From: Straminergon stramineum
Taxonomy: Eukaryota; Streptophyta; Bryopsida; Hypnales; Calliergonaceae
Length of the DNA: 64,000 nucleotides
Reading direction: 5' to 3'
Assembly (NCBI GenBank): GCA_963920665.1
Contig: OY987267.1
Location: 12,028,001 to 12,092,000, forward strand
In this document: positions 60,901 to 64,000 of the stretch, piece by piece
Layout of the letters: each line of letters opens with the position of its first letter
How positions within the stretch are numbered: position 1 is the stretch's first letter
Position numbers and translations under genes: made by a program
Notes under the pieces: model-generated
What the model was told of the DNA's origin: nothing
Seen by the model: the letters and a program-made list of their open reading frames with translations, nothing else
Databases searched by the model: none

Positions 60901-62748
60901 CACTGACACTGGACTTGTATGCACGTACCTCGGGAGTTGTACATACCTCCTAGTCTCCCACCACGGTGAAACAACACAAGGGCCTCCGCAATCCACATCT
61001 TACGGAAATATTCAGAAAAATACATCAGACAAATAGAGGTTACTGGAATCATCAATTCTGTAGTTTTTTGGTCTCTAAGTTGCATATTCATTTAGGTCGG
61101 TGAAGGGTGATTGACGAGCTTGGTCTCTTAATAAAGAGACTGTAGACTTGAAGTTCTTATTCTAGACACTAAAATACTTTCAATGTAACTGACGTATTGC
61201 TCCACTTTGTGGCATGACGTGCGGCCTAGCAGGCAAGTGGACGTCCTACATTCTATGTTAAGTCTTCATGTTTGTAGTGGACAACTTGTGAACTACTTCT
61301 GTCATACTTCTAATTACACCTCGACACGGCTACACTAGTCAAACCAGGCGATGGAGTCCACATTGTCAATTGTCCACTTTGTGGGAAAGGATTCCCTTTT
61401 AAACAACTTTTGCCTACTTCAACTTCCCAGCTTCAACCTGAGCTATTTGAACTTCTCATATTTAGACTTTGTTGTTTCAATTGTAAGTGCAACTTGGGAC
61501 ACCTTAGTTGTCGTCTACCATACCGTCGTGAACATCGGAACATGATCTCCTTCAACACAACGTTTCTTCTCACATGTTTCGATTCAGAGCAAAATGCATC
61601 GTCAACTGCAACTTCGGCCTTGTGGATGTTCAAAGTGTGTACAGGAAGGAGGAGCTTTAAGAGCAAGTAGCACCATTAAAAAGCATATGATTTTGTACGG
61701 ACCTCCAAGGAAACGTCAGGTATGAATTTCTGGTTATTATTCATTTATTTGAACGTGCTACAGAAGTCACTCATTTGAGAATGCATGGACAAAGCAAGCT
61801 TCGAAGCATTGTTTATGTTGCACTCCATGACGAATGAGTTCCTATGACGTTGTCCACTCCCTCTATTTTGAAGAAATAACATTCTTGTGGTGTAATTTCA
61901 ATAAAGTAGCGTTCTAGTAATTGGGGCATGGTCTCATGTGGCTTATCATGCGTTCTTAGATGTGGGTGGGTGCGTGCTTGTGTGAGAGCTAGTTAGCGGA
62001 GGGCCCAATGACAAAATGGAGGGCACTCAAATTTCAGTGGAAATGAAAACTCACATTTTCAGAGTAGGAGTTTGGGTTCGATTGGAATTTTTGGTAGTGA
62101 GCAAAACTTCCAGAATTTGAGGGGAGGAACCTCTCCTAAGTTTCTTAATTGGCATCCGTTGTGCAATGTCTTAATATTCACGATAGTGATGTTCATTGAA
62201 ATTGTGGAAATTCCACAAACTTGGCACTTTCATGTTTAGACTGAGCGTTCTTGAATCTACACATGTCCTGGAAATGAATAGGAAAATAGCAGATGGAATA
62301 CCGCCATTTTCACAAAATTTCACATAAGAGCATTTCATTTACTTGTTGAAATAGATTAATGTATGCATTGTCCATGTACAATACCACCAATAGTAATTGA
62401 AAATTGCATGACTTTTTAAAAAACGCTCATCATACTAATTAGATGTAATTTCCTCGACAATTGTTTATTTCCTTTGGAAGAGTCTACGATGCGATTGTGC
62501 CACTCCAGTTTTGAGTTCTTTCTCTACTAGGTTTTTGTCTGATGGCTCACATGTCAATATGCACTCAATTATTGTTGACCAAAGTATTCGATAGTATCAA
62601 AGTCCTGAAATTGGAAGGTCAGATAGAAGTTACATCATTTTCAGCTGAAGCAAGTAATCCCATGGTTGTTGCACTGGCTTATGAATAATTATTGAAGACT
62701 GAATAATTATGTATTCCCTTACCTACTAGGTCATCTTCACTATTACAG
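57909..62748. other. Spacer or transposon interior, no intact gene seen
   Basis: 58.0-59.6 kb is built of purine-rich text with local duplications, including TGTGGCTTG tandem copies near 59,080 and the GAAGACTTT run. 59.9-62.7 kb is AT-rich with only short frames, none recognised. Confidence 0.35.
59488..59520. repeat. 9-bp tandem repeat GAAGACTTT
   Basis: Three full units and a partial fourth in a stretch otherwise also rich in GAAGATT. Confidence 0.9.
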
Positions 62749-63140
62749 TGTCCAGGCAGCACAAGTCAGAATGAAACAAATCGTCATGTGCATCGTCAAC
62801 AAGAAATAAGTTTGCTAGATGGGCCTTCGAATGCCCCTTGTCTTGAAGAAAGAACTCAATCGGGTGGCAGTCTTCCTCATTTTCAACAGGACTTTACATT
62901 TGATTCTGAAAATCGAACACTACTAGATCTTGCTCAAGAAGATCTTGTCAATGATCAAGAAAATTTGTACAATATAATTTATGAGGTATGTAGCAACGCG
63001 ACAAGCGGAGAAAATCAATTACATGAAGATTTGAAGTTATATGACGGATGCAAGATCGGGCGATTATCTTTTATCTTTTTGCTCCAAAATATGAAAACCA
63101 CATGTCACTAGAGTGATGCAAGTGTCAATATGTTGCTAAG
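62749..63140 (+). pseudogene. TNP2-like (En/Spm, CACTA) transposase N-terminal exon, nonsense-broken
   Basis: The exon follows the acceptor TTCACTATTACAG at 62748 and ends before a GTAAGC donor at 63141. It is acidic at first (TLLDLAQEDLVNDQENLYNI) and then reads LYDGCKIGRLSFIFLLQNMK, the TNP2-family stretch in which a Leu-Tyr-x-Gly-Cys/Ser block is followed by LSF and a helix. The next conserved residues are WS-D-S...MLL; here the Trp codon is TAG (63109-63111), followed in frame by SDASVNMLL. So the frame is intact except for that Trp-to-stop change. TNP2 proteins are the catalytic transposases of CACTA elements. The core domain is not visible in the remaining 860 bases. Confidence 0.65.
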
Positions 63141-64000
63141 GTAAGCATTCTTCTCTACAACATTAGTTATGTGTGAACATTTAGAGAAATTTGGAAGAAG
63201 ACTTACATTCTAAAACAATATTGCTAAACCATAAATAATTACTTGTCTATCAAAACCAACCTTCCATGCATGGAGAACACTCAATCCAAGTTATTGTTGA
63301 AATATGAAGCACCAACAAGTATGCAGTGAAATCATTAGAAAAATTTGGACTCTTAAGAAGGTCCCTACACTTAGGAAATTACTAAAAAAATGTCACTACC
63401 CAGAGTGATGTACATCACATGTGCGAACTCATACAACTTGCATAATGCTTTGTTTAATCAAAGTACTTTAATTTTTCATTAAGTATGGTAAAGATGTCAA
63501 TGAGGATGTTCCAAATGGTCTAAAAAAGTACATAGGCACATTGTACATATTTCATATTACTTAGCACTCCAATCACTAAGTTTACAAATAAACAATAAAG
63601 GATAGACCAATGTCTTATTACAACATATACTATTAGGATACCATCACTACCATGCACCTTCAGAAGTTGTCCTAAAAATTGTTGTATCAAGGTCTTTATC
63701 ACGTGATAGAATATAATTAGATCAAATATTATTGACCTCAATAAACATATAGAGAATAATATAGCAATATAATACAACCTCTTCTACAACCAATGGAGTA
63801 AGACATTTGTAAAACTAGGATCATTCTTTACACAAGGTACATAGGCAGATATAGGGGATAAGCATGTCTTCATTCTTATAAAACTACGAATTTAAATGTA
63901 CAATGGGTCTCCTACATGCTCTCGAAGAAGTCTTATCAAGAGTCCAAATTTTCTCTAATGCAGAAAGATTGTATAAAATGGCAACTAATTTCATAGGACA
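63141..64000. other. Window end, no gene seen
   Basis: AT-rich; probably an intron or interior of the transposon whose exon ends at 63140. No further TNP2-like coding segment was found. Confidence 0.35.

Noticed and set aside
1..64000. CRISPR arrays, operons, ribosome binding sites, rRNA genes
   Set aside because: The window is eukaryotic nuclear DNA; no regularly spaced identical repeats with unique spacers and no rRNA-like sequence were seen.

Overview
The window is nuclear DNA from a plant. Genes are split by GT-AG introns, a plastid-type transketolase has a chloroplast transit peptide, and a plant R1R2R3-MYB (3R-MYB) carries the C-terminal motifs of that family. The spacers hold plant-type CACTA and Copia transposons and a short CCCTAAA telomere-like run. 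Exons are GC-rich and the space between genes is AT-rich and full of repeats. The species cannot be named from this; a streptophyte, perhaps a non-flowering land plant, is my inference.

Layout: 1-1.8 kb has no gene. At 1.8-7.3 kb (minus) lies a complete ten-exon 3R-MYB gene, whose exons I joined by splice sites and reading phase (1083 aa). 7.3-8.2 kb is its leader and promoter side. 8.2-28.9 kb is repeat territory: an inverted pair of terminal-repeat elements around a hairpin and a telomere-like run (9.3-11.4 kb), a nest of TTAA-bounded elements holding a nearly perfect 2.9 kb inverted repeat (14.3-17.4 kb), and two small MITEs near 22.2-23.0 kb. At 29.25-32.6 kb (minus) lies a complete six-exon plastid transketolase (751 aa) with a TATA-like box upstream. 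33.0-35.6 kb holds degenerate tandem repeats, a second CACTA MITE and a dispersed repeat.

At 38.6-39.1 kb (minus) is an uninterrupted reading frame for a diverged ubiquitin-like domain fused to a 93-residue tail of unknown type, with a TATA-like box at a sensible distance. 39.8-44.6 kb holds a possible TTAA element and relics of a duplicated unknown gene. 44.8-48.9 kb (minus) is a decayed Ty1/Copia retrotransposon, with a 439 bp TA-flanked element inside its integrase. At 48,887 a CACTA-type terminus begins, followed by a dense array of TTGCAA motifs. The DNA from there to the window end may be the interior of one long CACTA transposon: a TNP2-like transposase exon, broken by a nonsense codon, lies at 62.7-63.1 kb, and an unrecognised multi-exon gene lies on the minus strand at 53.6-55.8 kb.

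The two clear host genes are unrelated in function: a cell-cycle transcription factor and a Calvin cycle/pentose phosphate enzyme. Everything else is best read as layers of transposon insertion and decay, plus the ubiquitin-like gene as the main unexplained coding feature.
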